Source: Russula earlei (lineage: Eukaryota > Basidiomycota > Agaricomycetes > Russulales > Russulaceae). From it: a DNA stretch of 64,000 nucleotides. The stretch lies in assembly GCA_025769875.1 (NCBI GenBank), contig JAGFNK010000097.1, positions 1-64,000 of the forward strand, read 5' to 3'. The notes under the pieces were generated by a model that was given only the letters and a program-made list of their open reading frames with translations, did not search any database and was not told where the DNA came from. Of the stretch, positions 1-10,495 are shown one piece after another (position 1 is the first letter of the stretch; each line of letters begins with the position of its first letter). Both the position numbers and the translations under genes were made by a program.

Positions 1-348
1 TGGAGGGAGACGCTATCAACAACAGGCGGAAGTCTACGGTATCGTGGCGCAGCGTCCCGGAGTGGGTGTCAACTGTGATACCCTTCATCTCATGTACGTG
101 ATATCACCAGCACACAATGGTACATCACCTCGCATCCAGCATTTCTATGACTCACTCCAGCACGCGTGTCGTCCAAGGTTTCTTTGACATTCAAGTGAAA
201 ATTCTTGGTGGAGTCGAGGTGTGCCGGCAGCCGCCAAATTCAAGGCGTTCCCACGCAGCATCCATGATGGGCAGCACAATTCTGCTTCAACCCGCTCTCC
301 AGCCCAGCCGAGCCTTGCTGATTATCTCGGAAATCAGTGCTCGCCGTA
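1..348. other. 3' flank of the permease gene
   Basis: Small overlapping open frames only. No gene is recognised before the permease stop codon at 349-351. Confidence 0.5.
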
Positions 349-2690
349 TCACTCCCTCTCCGGCTTTATACTATCAACGATGGCAACCCTTTCACCATCC
401 CCTGGCGCCACCCTTAATGGCACCCCCACCCACTCGCGCGCAACGTACCGATCCACGTTGGGCACCGGACCCTTGAACCAATGCACACCACCGCACACGG
501 GGAAGTAGTACCACGCGATAGAGAGCGCGAGCACGCCGCCAAGGACGACAGCGGTGTAGTTCATGTCCTCGGCGTTCGTCTGTTTCGTCGTCAGGAAGCA
601 GAACACGATCGACGTGAAGCCCATCCACGTGACGGAGACGAATGCGCAAAGTCCGCTCTGCAAAAAAGAAATTGTCGAATCGTCTGCCTTGCAACCCGAA
701 AAACATTGAAGGTGGACGGCAAGCCTGCTCACCCATGATCCGAGCGAGAACGCTCCGGGCGACCATCCATTCTCCTTCCTCCAGATCCACCGCGCCGCGA
801 TCGGAATGGAATACGCTATATACGATGCCGCGATTGAGATAGCAAAGACGGCGGTGATTGCTTGCGTCCCCGAAAGTGCCAGCGTGCCAAGCAAAATTGA
901 GCCGGTGGCAGTGAACCACACGGTGTTTACTGGCGTTTTCGTGAAGCTGCTCATGCGATAAAGCCAACCCGAAAACGGGAGAGCACCGTCCCGGGAACTG
1001 AGCACTAATGTTAGTCGAAACTCAAACGGTTTCAACCCTAGCAAAGTCAAGACATACAAGGCAAACGTCTGGCGTGACGCAGCGAGCAACTTGAAAAGAG
1101 GTATCAGTGTGACAGACCGCTGGTAGAGAAAAGAGACGAACCATGCTAGAGCCCATCATATATTGTGCCAAAATGATGAATAACCATATGGTGAGGGTGC
1201 CTTTTTGTCCAAAGCTGTTGAAAAAGATCTGCGCCATTGGTTGTCCGGTGTCGCTATTCATCAGACCCTCGAGGTCATGGCCCATGCAGAAAGCGAGGGA
1301 TACATTCACCGCTCCATCAGAGATTTACTATTCAGGCTTAACTACGAAGCAAGAATTGATAAAAAGACCTACCGAAGCCAAGAATGCCAGCGACAGAGAT
1401 GGCCCAAACGATAGCCCACGGGACGGCGGTTGCTGCATTTGAAGCTTCCTCAGAGATATGCACACTGGAATCAAACGAGCCTTTTGAGGTAAGTGGACAG
1501 CCACCGTCGGTAAACAACGAGATGCTCACCTATAGTCCAGACGGGGGCCGACAAGCTCGAAATGAATGCAAAGCCATTCGGCCAGTCATACACTATCGGA
1601 AACCCCACTCAGCAATGAATGGATGAGGGAGTTCTATGTGAGAACTACGCACAATTGGTGAAATTACCAAAAGCGTAACTGGCAGTATTCTTCAGTTCTT
1701 TGGGTGTGGCAACGGGCACAGTTATGATGACGGCGAGGCACAGACTGAGGACAGAAGAGATAAGCTCGTCGGCAGAACAGAAAAGGAGACACTCACAGAA
1801 TATTCAAGGCAACATATACGTTCTGTAGTCTGGCCAGTACCCTCGTACCGAAGCAACACATGATTGCGTGACTGAGCACGACAGCAGCGTACACGCCGCT
1901 GCCAAACCAGACCTTAACAGGGAAATCACGAGCACACACGGGGCGGAAGGACCACGAACAACGTTTTTGAATGTGTGGTCTCGAAAGACCCATTTGTGGC
2001 AATGATTGCAACAGTCATGACCTGAACGGATGCACCCCAGTCGATGGAAGCGACCGAAGCGATGGACCCAACCGTGTTGGCATCTTTGAGACGGGGTGAG
2101 ACAGTTGGGAACTTGAAGCCGAAGGCCGACCTACAGCCGACAATCCAGGCGAGGAGGTTTCGCCATTTGGGAGAAGAGTAAGCGTGGGTCCAGAAATAGA
2201 GCTAGCGTCCGAGCCGGGTAATAAGCCAAGTTCACGTTTAGTTGGGCCTGTCTGGCAAGCAGGTCGCTACGTACCCCACCGGATGTGGGTGCGGCCGAGG
2301 CAAGCTCGGCCATGGACATGCCAACGGCAAGAATGAATAAGCTGGCGACAGCCCACTGGAAGGGTGCCCACTGTGAACTGGAAAGGTACGGACGGAGGCA
2401 GACTCACTCCCCAGACCATCGCTACCTGGGCGCCATTTTGAATGGAGGAGGAGAGGACTGAGCTGATCATTGAAACGGGTAAATGTCCTGAGAGAGTCGA
2501 GGGTACGGACTGACGCGATAGAGGGCAAGAGCCCGACGATACTGAATGCAACCCCAAACACCTGGGATTACAGGCGGGCGTATCTATAAGCACCGTACCA
2601 CCGCAGAGGGAAAGCGATTCGGTACGCTAGGATGACCATGACGAACCTCGAGCGGGGTAAATGCACGTTGAAATTCCTGCTTGTATTGTA
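349..2690 (-). CDS. Amino-acid/GABA-type permease (APC superfamily), multi-exon
   Basis: This is a polytopic plasma-membrane or vacuolar transporter of the fungal amino-acid/GABA/choline permease group. Reading the minus strand, exons encode in order YKQEFQRAFTPLE (about 2650-2688), VFGVAFSIVGLLPSIAS (about 2510-2560), MAELASAAPTSGG (about 2280-2320), YFWTHAYSSPKWRNLLAWIVG (about 2140-2200), a block with FCMGHDLEGLMNSDTGQPM (about 1230-1310), SRDGALPFSGWLYRM (about 950-1000) and YYFPVCGGVHWFKGPVPNV (about 440-500). These are the conserved landmarks of the family and occur in the right order. Introns split the gene, for example GTATGT..CAG joining QTFAF to SRDG near 1010-1070, and another near 670-740. 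The stop is at 349-351. I could not resolve the first coding exon, so the 5' limit is approximate. No frame break is seen in the parts I can read. The substrate cannot be told from sequence alone. Confidence 0.85.
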
Positions 2691-3560
2691 CTCTGTGCGT
2701 ATGTCTTGCGTGTGAAACGATTTGTCAGTGACATACAGTTAGTGACCTCCATTTGAACCTCGACCCCCGATCCTCACTCACGCGAAGATACTGATTTTCT
2801 GAAAACACGTCTACCATTAAAACTAACTCTGGATGTGGACAAGATCGTCCCAGTCCTGTTCAACAAAAGGTGTCAATTTCCTCCGAGTAGGAGAAAACGG
2901 AGCACCCTGGACCGGGTACTACACTTACTGGAAAGGAGCCAAAGTGGCCCCAGTCTCTCTACAGCCTTTGGTTCGAAATTCGGAAACGCGAGGACTACTG
3001 GGAAGCCCATCGCGTCGCACAACCCGCCTTCAAACTGGCAACCAACCCTTTGAAAGGGATTGATCTGAATGGACTGATCAATTCTGGAGAGCCAGTTCTG
3101 GGATCCCAAGTCCCAAGTCACGCTCCAACGTCTGCTCCTGTGGTTCCGATGACCATTCCGATGGCACAAGAACCACCGGTAACAAATCTTCGTCAAAAAC
3201 ATAGAACCTGAACCAACCGGACCACCACCCGCGTCGTCCAGAACCGTCCCAGCACTTCTCCGCACCATTCAAGGATTTGGACGCGGCGGCGGAAAGGGAC
3301 GACGCCCTCCTAGCCCTGATCCCTACGACTGGGATGAAAACGACAATGTACGTAGCGAAGAACTAGGACGCATTGAAGAGGTCAACCCCAAGGTGTTCGA
3401 CAGAGATCACTCCTGAACGCACGCTTTACTCAACGCCTTCAATCGGTTCATGATGATGAACCACGACTCGAAGATCACCATGGATCCCATCAAGAAATGT
3501 GCCCAGACTCTGAACCCACTGCATGAACAAGAACTGTCAAGCGCCTCGCCACTCCGATCA
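2691..3560 (+). pseudogene. Possible decayed LTR-retrotransposon gag fragment
   Basis: No intact gene is visible between the permease and the membrane-protein gene. On the plus strand about 3060-3540 reads as a proline-rich stretch, then a Gly/Arg patch (GRGGGKGRR near 3285), then NPKVF..D followed by ALLNAFNRFMMMNHDSKI and DPIKK. That order, with 'fill in X, then a helix-rich FxxxFNxFMM block', is like the gag proteins of Ty3-type elements in basidiomycetes. The reading is broken by stops and frame changes. Protease or reverse transcriptase domains are not present, so if it is a retroelement only a gag scrap remains. The assignment is by resemblance only and is weak. Confidence 0.3.
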
Positions 3561-3989
3561 TGGTGCATATATAAACCACTGGAGGCATGATCGTCTTTCC
3601 TCATGAGCGACTGCCATGGCATCTTCTGTCACTCCGACACAGCCATACAACGAAGAGGTTATCCTGGCATTAATTTCTACGAGGCTTTGATATACCTTCA
3701 AGTACGCACTTACGTTGTAGTTCGACATCACCTCCACGGCCATGAAGCTCAAGTACAATTTGGTGCATACTTCCGTGGTCCTTTTGGAAATCGCGCCAGC
3801 TTCGAAGTTGGTATCTGTCCGCGGGAACACAATCGCCGAGGGAGAAGGTACGGATGAACGCTTATGAGGCTCAAGTCATCTTAAGGTTTCCTCTGCCTAT
3901 GGTCCTACCCTCGGTATCATACAAATGGGTTCACAAGGTTATGAGGCATCCCCGCTTCCTTTCACCCACCTATCTCAACGAACACAAGG

Positions 3990-5282
3990 ATGAGGGGTTC
4001 CTATTGGATAGTCTTCCTCCCAGATCTCATTGGGCTTGCACTTGCCCAACTCTCTTATCCAAACTGCAGCTCAGGATGGGAATGGGTGAGTGACAATCTG
4101 TTCGCGGTTACTTGATTTCCTGTTACTCGTCCCTGATCAATCCTCCATACAAGTCGTACAACAGCCTGAGTCAGAGCCCGTGTGCCGTTGTTGCCAACCT
4201 GATTTTTCCATGCGGCAGTACGTTTCTTCTCCTGGTCTCTTCACTTGTGATTGGTACCTCCGTCAGGCCTTCAAGTCACTCCACTACAACCCAATTATTC
4301 ATATTATGGCCCTTCTGCTTCTGAGAAACAACAAATTGTGTAAATGCAACACTGTTGTATACTCGCTCTTTTCCGCGTGCGGCGCATGTCAAGGAGGATC
4401 CTTGATACAGTACGTGTTCTACGTAACAGCTCACGCCAATGAGCCAACGACCTTCTACAAGGTGGTCTATGTGGTCGCTCTTTTGTTTTACCGTATCTGC
4501 AGATGGAACGTCAGTGCACTTCCACTTTCGATGCCGATCCCATCTACGTCCTTCTCTTTGTCACCTTGACGGATTTGTGACAGACATCCATTCCCGATTT
4601 CTCCTAGGACACGCGTGCCTTACTGGGCCTATCCTCCTATTATGGTGTGTTTCACCTCTGCGTTTCTGTGCTATCCTAGCCTTGAGATCGTCCTCTTTTT
4701 GCATGCTGATGGCAGCCCTTTCCTGACTTTCCCAATTCCGCCTTCCCGTCTTCCTCCTCTTAAACCCCAGACTCTCCCGAAGTTATACCGCCGCCGGTCT
4801 CGACCATCCAACCATTGTCAACTCCATCCGCAGTTTCTCAGAACCCCTCCTCAGGTCGCAACAGCAAATTCCATACAAGACAAATCGCTGGCTCGGTGGT
4901 GGGTAGTACGATAGGAGCCGCGCTGCTAGTCGCTCTCGTCTCCTGGTACCTCCGGCGTCGGCGCTGGCGAGTGCAGGCGCAGCCATCTCCTTTCGTAGGC
5001 AGTGTGGAACACACGACAGAGACGGTCGGTCTACCTGACCCGGACCCCAGCATGCCAATGGGCAAGTACTATGTAGGTGCTGTAACTTGCTTGGCACTCG
5101 ACTCTTGCTAATCTCGGCCCCTTAACGTTAATTCACAGGATCCATCCGACCCGAGCACGTTTCCGACGCCATTTGCGGGAACCTCTGCAACTGCGATACA
5201 GTCCACGCCTTGGAAAGATCACAATGCTGAGTCAACTGAAGCGAAAGACAGGACGCATTACAACGGCCTGCCCCTTGTTTGA
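3990..5282 (+). CDS. Basidiomycete single-pass membrane protein with Cys-rich ectodomain, one frameshift
   Basis: A family I know only as conserved hypothetical in mushrooms. Exon 1 (3990-4085) encodes a signal peptide ending near LALAQ and then NCSSGWEW. Exon 2 (4154-4217) encodes SYNSLSQSPCAVVANLIFPC. Exon 3 starts at 4267 and carries CKCNTVVYSLFSACGACQGG up to 4409. Later exons give MPIPST/TRVPYWAYPPIM (4503-4547 and 4608-4644). The long exon 4771-5072 holds a Ser/Pro stalk, a membrane helix (about 4887-4945) and a basic RRRRWR stop-transfer. The last exon (5139-5282) begins DPSDPSTFPTPF. The start ATG at 3990 was chosen because it gives the signal peptide in frame with the conserved Trp-rich motif. 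Odd: exon 3 is out of frame with itself around 4336-4343, where the frame of SYYGPSASEKQQIV meets TAA while CKCNTVV lies two bases off. Restoring two bases in the TG run would join them. It is either a fresh pseudogene or a read error. Splice sites between 4410 and 4503 are unresolved. Confidence 0.75.
4336..4343 (+). other. Frameshift site in the membrane-protein exon 3
   Basis: The frame entering this point reads to GTG then TAA (4341-4343). The frame leaving it encodes the Cys-rich motif conserved in the family. The local sequence ATTGTGTAAATGC looks like a TG-repeat that has lost one unit. The two flanking readings are otherwise clean. Confidence 0.65.
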
Positions 5283-6461
5283 AGCGATGACGCGCTTGCG
5301 CACATTATGATGCTCCTCTTGAAGGCCCTCTTCATCGTTTTCTGGTATACGTTATTCTGTGGGCAGAGGGGGCAAGATCATGTTTCTTCATAATTGACCT
5401 GGGTGCTTAGTGTCATAATGTCATTACAATGCGGCCATCTTGCAACCTGAAGGACATGGGCTGAAATAAAGAATGTGCCTGATGTACTATACTCATATGA
5501 CTTGAGCCCGCTGATCGATTCTTGCAAGACTTTCTCCTGCAACGGATCAGTTTCCTGGGACATCCGACATACCCCTCATATCCCTGTCAACGAGTGTACT
5601 CCAGACAGGTCTCAGCACTCACAAGTACAGAGGGGACCGAGAGCTGTATGTTGAAACTAATGGAACTATGGTGCAAACTTGGGGCATGCGTTGACAAATG
5701 AAATCGTGGTACAAATGCCACCAACAAGCTGCCCACACAGCACAAAAACGCGACATACTCGGAGCATCGCGCGCAGCTCGACGCCCTCGTCCTCGTCCTT
5801 TTCGAGCCAAGAAGAGCGCCTGATTTGGGTCGTACGCGCCAGACACGGAAGAGGACGGGGATGACGATGGTGCCAATGTGCGAGGACTGGATCGAATTGC
5901 GCACGCGGTTGAGAGCGGCGCGCCGTACTCGTGTGTGCAATTCAACTTCTGCCACCTCCTCGTCGTAAAGGAATGCGGGGCCAGTCCGACTGGCCACATC
6001 CACGACAGTCGATCATTCGTTTCCGGCGGTTCCTATTCCTAGCGTCCCTACATCCTCTAGATACTCCATGGTGCAATGCCGGGCGATATCAACAGCCTGT
6101 GCCTCGCTCACGAGGCCAACTGCTGTGTAAATCTCAGGCTGTACAGGGCGTGGGCGACGGGCGCTCTTCAAGGTGTCCATAAGTGTGCCACTTCTGGTGG
6201 CTTGTGGGGGATTCATCCCAGACCTTTTTCCCGGACGCCACATCCTACCAGCGAGCGAGTGTCACTATGCCTGAGGTCAGTAAGCTTCACATAGTCGTCT
6301 TTGGCCTCTCCGTTATCACGTCTCACCACTCACTGGCTTCGTCCAGTCATTAATACCTTGCGCCGCCCGCTCCTCGCCTACGATTGGTGGTCCCTCCCAA
6401 ATCTCGTTGGAAGCAGGTCCTTGTGAACATCGTCAGGGTATGTCTTTGTTGCTTGGTGTCC
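5283..6461. other. No recognised gene; short minus-strand open frames
   Basis: Open frames on the minus strand at 5378-5563, 5587-6003 and 6013-6243 could be exons of one small gene. One reads FLYDEEVAEVELHTRVRRA and another EAQAVDIARHCTMEYLEDVG, which have a protein-like composition. I do not recognise a family and cannot join them with confidence, because a TGA separates the last two frames unless an intron removes it. The end of the region (6300-6461) would hold the promoter of the F-box gene. Confidence 0.3.
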
Positions 6462-7860
6462 ATGACGACCACTGACCACTCGATTTCAGACCGGGTGACA
6501 ATTAACACGCTCCCTGATGATGTTCTCGTGGAAATCTTCCATTTCTATGTGATTCACTTGCGCATAGGGCCAAACGGATGGCATACACTGGTCCATGTGT
6601 GTCAAAGATGGCGACATGTCGTGTTTGCATCCCCACGTCGCCTGAACCTGCGACTTGAGTACACGGGACAAAGACCGATGTCTGAGATGCTGGACGTCTG
6701 GCCAGTCTTGCCGGTGGCGATACGCCATGATTCCAGGTCATATGAACTCTCGAACTCATACCGCGACTCGTGGGAAAACGTAGTTGGTGCCCTCGAGTCG
6801 GAGCCCCATCGTATATGTGCCATCGGCTTGCCCTTTTTTCCAACATCACGATGGGAAAGATTGGCAGCAGCGATGCAGAAACCATTCCCACAGCTGACAT
6901 TTCTCCTGTTTTGGGTAGAACATAACACCGTGAGGTACCTTCCGGATTCGTTCTTGGCCGGGTCAGCCCCACTTCTGCGACAACTCTGGTTGGACAATTG
7001 TCAGTTTCCGGGAATTCCTAAGCTACTTTTGTCTTGCAGTCAACTTGTCGTTCTTAGCCTTTTCAATATTCCCGATTCCGGTTACATTTCTCCCCAAGAG
7101 TTGGGCACCTCCCTGTCGGTCACGTCCAGACTCGAAACCCTTTGCGTTCAATTCCAATCACCGCAGTATCCGGCAAGTCGACCTCCGCTTCCGCTCACAC
7201 GCACTGTCCTCCCCGCTCTCACCAATCTTGAGTTCCGCGGCGTCCACGAGTACTTGGAGGACTTACTCGCCCAAATCGAGGCTCCCCTTCTCAGCACACT
7301 CGAGATTACATTCTTCATGGACCTCGAGTTTGTCCTCCCACAACTCCACCGGTTGATCAGTCACGCAAAATCGTTCAAGACATGCGACAGAGCAACTGTG
7401 CGCACTTCCGCTCGTTCAATCCGATTTTTTATTTTCAGAGAAAGACCTGGAATCTCCCGAGCTCTCGTTGGAAATCACGGTGCAGTGAGTTGGATGGGCA
7501 GCTTTCATCGCTTGCCCAGGTCTCTAGATTCATCCTTCCCCCCCCTCTCCACTCTCGTTCAGCTCGACATCGTGGATGATGTTTCTCAACCACACTGGAG
7601 AGATGACACTCAATGGCTGGAACTCCTGCACTCGTTCACTGCTGTAAAGGATTTGCGCCTATCCCATCAAGTTGCGCCACATGTCTGTCCAAGCGCTGGA
7701 AGATGTCGCGGAAGACAGAGTAACAGACATCTTACCCGCTCTACAGAACATTTCCTTGAAGGGCCTCGAGCCATTCGTATCTGTTCCGAAATATATTGAG
7801 GGATTCGTCGCCGCACGAAAGCTCTCTGGTCACCCTGTGGCTGTCCGCCATTGGGAATAG
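6462..7860 (+). pseudogene. F-box/LRR-like protein gene with at least four frameshifts
   Basis: The N-terminal half is a clean member of the large agaricomycete F-box family: an F-box (INTLPDDVLVEIFHFYV), then GWHTLVHVCQRWRHVVFASP and RRLNLRL, followed by leucine-rich strands. Such proteins are substrate receptors of SCF ubiquitin ligases. The ATG at 6462 lies in frame just before the F-box. Alternatively, an intron 6438-6489 (GTATGT..TTCAG) would place the start in an upstream exon. From about 7430 the conserved C-terminal half jumps between frames: SIRFFIFRE, then a +1 frame with KDLESPELSLEI (7441-), then CSELDGQLSSLAQV (about 7482-), then STLVQLDIVDDVSQ back in the first frame (about 7545-), and finally SVQALEDVAEDRVTDILPAL to the family-typical end SGHPVAVRHWE and stop at 7860 (from about 7672). 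One continuous 471-codon frame also runs through the region but ends in nonsense, so it should not be taken as the protein. Confidence 0.8.
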
Positions 7861-8200
7861 GACCTAGGCAGGATCGATGAGTTCTTTCTGCTCCCCATCT
7901 AATTAACATCTGATATCGAATTGTCATTATCTGACTACATGCACCCATGTTGCCGTACCAATACTCGGATCTCGTTTTTCCAACCTCGTATGATACTTTG
8001 AATTCAATGCAGAACACGGCACCCTTTATACGGAGATTTCTTCCAAGCACGCACGCAAGCTCACCTCTCTTGCTCATTATAAACGACGTCATGTGGTTCT
8101 TGAGGCACTTACACATAAGGACACTACATCGAATGAACACGTGTCAGTGCAGGTGTGATGCATCCTGGCAATACATCCAAATTGATATCGACACCAGAGG

Positions 8201-8442
8201 GAGAAGGACATGCAACAACTACGCCAACCAATGGAAATGAATCGGTTCCGCTTCTGTCGCTGAGCCCACCCATGACATTCCGTCCACAGGAAGTGATTCG
8301 ACTCGAGATACCGTGCGACCTGGGCCCGATCGCGGTAGTACTGCGCCTATTCGACGAGAGGAGGGCGTGCGAATAGACGGAACGAGGAGCGGAGGCTTGC
8401 CATGCGATGGGCGGAGAAGGAAGGCGCGTTACCTGAACGAGG
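8201..8442 (+). repeat. Direct repeat, copy 1
   Basis: Begins GAGAAGGACATGCAA and ends ACCTGAACGAGG. It shares the same order of blocks with copy 2: CCAATGGA, CCGCTTC.GTCGCTGAGCCCA, GACATTCCGTCCACAG, CTTGCCATGCGA.GGGCGGAGAAGGA and GCGCGTTACCTGAACGAGG. Copies differ by scattered substitutions and small indels, so the duplication is not recent. Confidence 0.8.
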
Positions 8443-8453
8443 TTTCAACGAAC

Positions 8454-8672
8454 GAGAAGGACATGCAAACAGCTACGCAAACCAATGGATTCCGCTTCCG
8501 TCGCTGAGCCCATTCACGACATTCCGTCCACAGAAAGTGGTTCGACACCGCGCGAGCCGGGTCGGAGCGCGGTGGTACTGAGAAGAGAGAGCGTGTGGAT
8601 GGACGGATCGAGGAGCGGAGGCGGCTTGCCATGCGACGGGCGGAGAAGGAGACGCGCGTTACCTGAACGAGG
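8454..8672 (+). repeat. Direct repeat, copy 2
   Basis: Second copy of the block at 8201-8442, separated from it by 11 bases. The frame reading ERVDGRIEERRRLAMRRAEK in this copy looks protein-like, so the block may be the remains of a coding segment. It is closed by stops in both copies. Confidence 0.8.
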
Positions 8673-9398
8673 CTCTCCTGGGCCCACTCGTTGCATACAC
8701 CGGCGCGCGCTGAATGTCGCATTGGTGGATCGTCGTAGCGCTCGATTTATGTTTTTTTTTTTTTTTGGTGGGTGGAGGGATTATCAGCCATGCCCGTTGA
8801 TTACCACGAACGCTGGGAGAACCCGATTGCGTCGAAGCCACCCGATAGGTGGCGCAAGTGTTTCATTTACTCGGCGACGATTTCCACCTGGTCGTTGTAC
8901 TGTTTGGTGTAAGCATGAATAGCAAGCACTGAAGGATGGTGGGGAAAGAGCTCAGGACGCACGTAAGATATGCCCGTCGATCCTCCTTCAGGTCTTGATC
9001 AATGTATACCGAGTGTATGAAGATGCAGCCAATGATCTGTTCATGAGTGGGGCGAAACAGTATAGAAGAATCGGAAGAAAACGAATCAGCAGCACGAGGC
9101 CAGTTCTCGGTCTCATTCCTTATCCCAAAGCCCTTGAAAAACAGGCATGAGGGATGGTGTCAGAACTGTCCATGTGCTAGAAAGGCATCACAACAATGAA
9201 GCAAGTGTCAGTGGCACTAAAGCTTGGGCCAGTTCCCACAACTCATCCAGAACTGTAACTCCAAGTTCCAAGTGAATCATGGGGGCCAGTGACATGATCT
9301 CGGTACAGAAGCTTCAAGGGACAAGACATCCAGGGGGAAAAAGGTCTGAAACCAAAGTCTATTGAGGTTACATCAGTGAGCAAACGAATGGGATGCTA

Positions 9399-9909
9399 CT
9401 AGAAGCCGATAGCACGGAATAGCGACGAGAGGACTCCAGGACCTTTCGGGCAAGCCACAGCTTCATCGTCGTATGATACCCTCACGGACCCGTTCTTGGT
9501 CCATCCCACGACGGCGTCGACTTCCTCGCCCTCCTCGTTTGTGCCGGTGTTCCACGTCCCACGGCTAGGTCGCTCACCGACGAAGTAGGTATGAGTCCCG
9601 TTGACGGTGGAAAGCGTCGCGGCGCGTGGCTTGAGCGCGGACGAAAGGATCGCTCGGCCGTTGTCGGAGTGAAGCGTGAGTTGCCCGCGGAAGGAGCGCG
9701 GGATGGTGATCCCGACCGAGCCATTGAGCGATCTGGCCTCGATGTCGAGGAACGGACGGGGCTCGACCGTCGACGGGTGGATGTGCTGTCAACCCACGAC
9801 AAACACGTTTCGATAATGCAAAAAAATAAGAACAACAAAAGACCGACGACGACGATCAGTCAGGATATGCCGGCGCAGATGAAGGGGAGGGGAGGGTTGG
9901 CCCCAGACG

Positions 9910-9940
<31 letters not shown>

Positions 9941-10495
9941 TTGGAAAGGTCACGCACCACTCGAGCATTGACGGTACCGTTTCGGGCGTGGAGGTGCAGG
10001 CGCACGCGTTCGCGCGCGGCCGGCTTGTGGGCTCTGCCCGCCGTCGCCGGGTCGTCGGATCGTTTTGTTGCGCAGACCACCCAAATCTCCCCGGAGACGG
10101 TGCCGTTTTGGGAGTCCAGCAGCAGATGCGGGATGTCCTCACCCTGGACTTCGGGTGGCAAGGCGGATGCCGGCGGTCGAGGGATGTCCAAGTCGAGAAG
10201 GACCTTGCGCTTCACGTTGTTGTTCCTTTCCTTGACGTGGATATAGTTTGCCGGGGCGAGGTCGGGCGATAGGTTGAACAGCGGCGACGGCGTAGGGTCC
10301 TTGGATGAGCCTTGGAGAGGGGGACTATATGGTGGAGGGCTCTGCGGGGTGTTGTGTGAGATAAGAGATTGTGAAGGGGATCGATACGACCGATGGTGCA
10401 AGGATCCTGACCTGCTCTGCAGCCTGAGAGCGCGTCTCCTCGTCGCGGGGAGCCGATTTGACGGAGGACTTTTCTTCTGAGTCTTGGACGATCAT
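9399..10495 (-). CDS. DUF7330 domain protein
   Basis: Three exons on the minus strand: 10495-10412 (MIVQDSEEK.., 28 codons), 10341-9958 (128 codons) and 9785-9399, giving about 284 residues and ending ..SSLFRAIGF. The first exon and the start of the second are Ser/Pro-rich with a PPPY motif. The rest is a repeated beta-strand fold of DUF7330 type: NYIHVKERNNNVKRKV, SQNGTVSGEIWVV, ARNGTVNARV, LDIEARSLNGSVGITIPRSF, GQLTLHSDNGRAILSSAL and GTHTYFVGERP..GEEVDAVVGWTKNGSVRVSYDDE. Splice phases agree throughout (phase 0 at both introns). The family is common in mushrooms and has no established function. No membrane segment is seen. Intron 2 contains an unusual run of 28 identical bases. Confidence 0.88.
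9913..9940. repeat. 28-base poly-G tract inside intron 2 of the DUF7330 gene
   Basis: An uninterrupted run of 28 G on the plus strand (C in the transcript sense), lying between the donor at 9957 and the acceptor at 9786 of the minus-strand gene. Confidence 0.95.

Larger units (their letters stand above)
7861..9398. other. Intergenic stretch with a duplicated block and a poly-T run
   Basis: No gene is recognised. The stretch holds the 3' flank of the F-box pseudogene, two direct copies of a block of about 220-240 bases (8201-8442 and 8454-8672), a run of 15 T (8752-8766) and, toward 9398, the 3' flank of the DUF7330 gene on the other strand. Confidence 0.5.
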
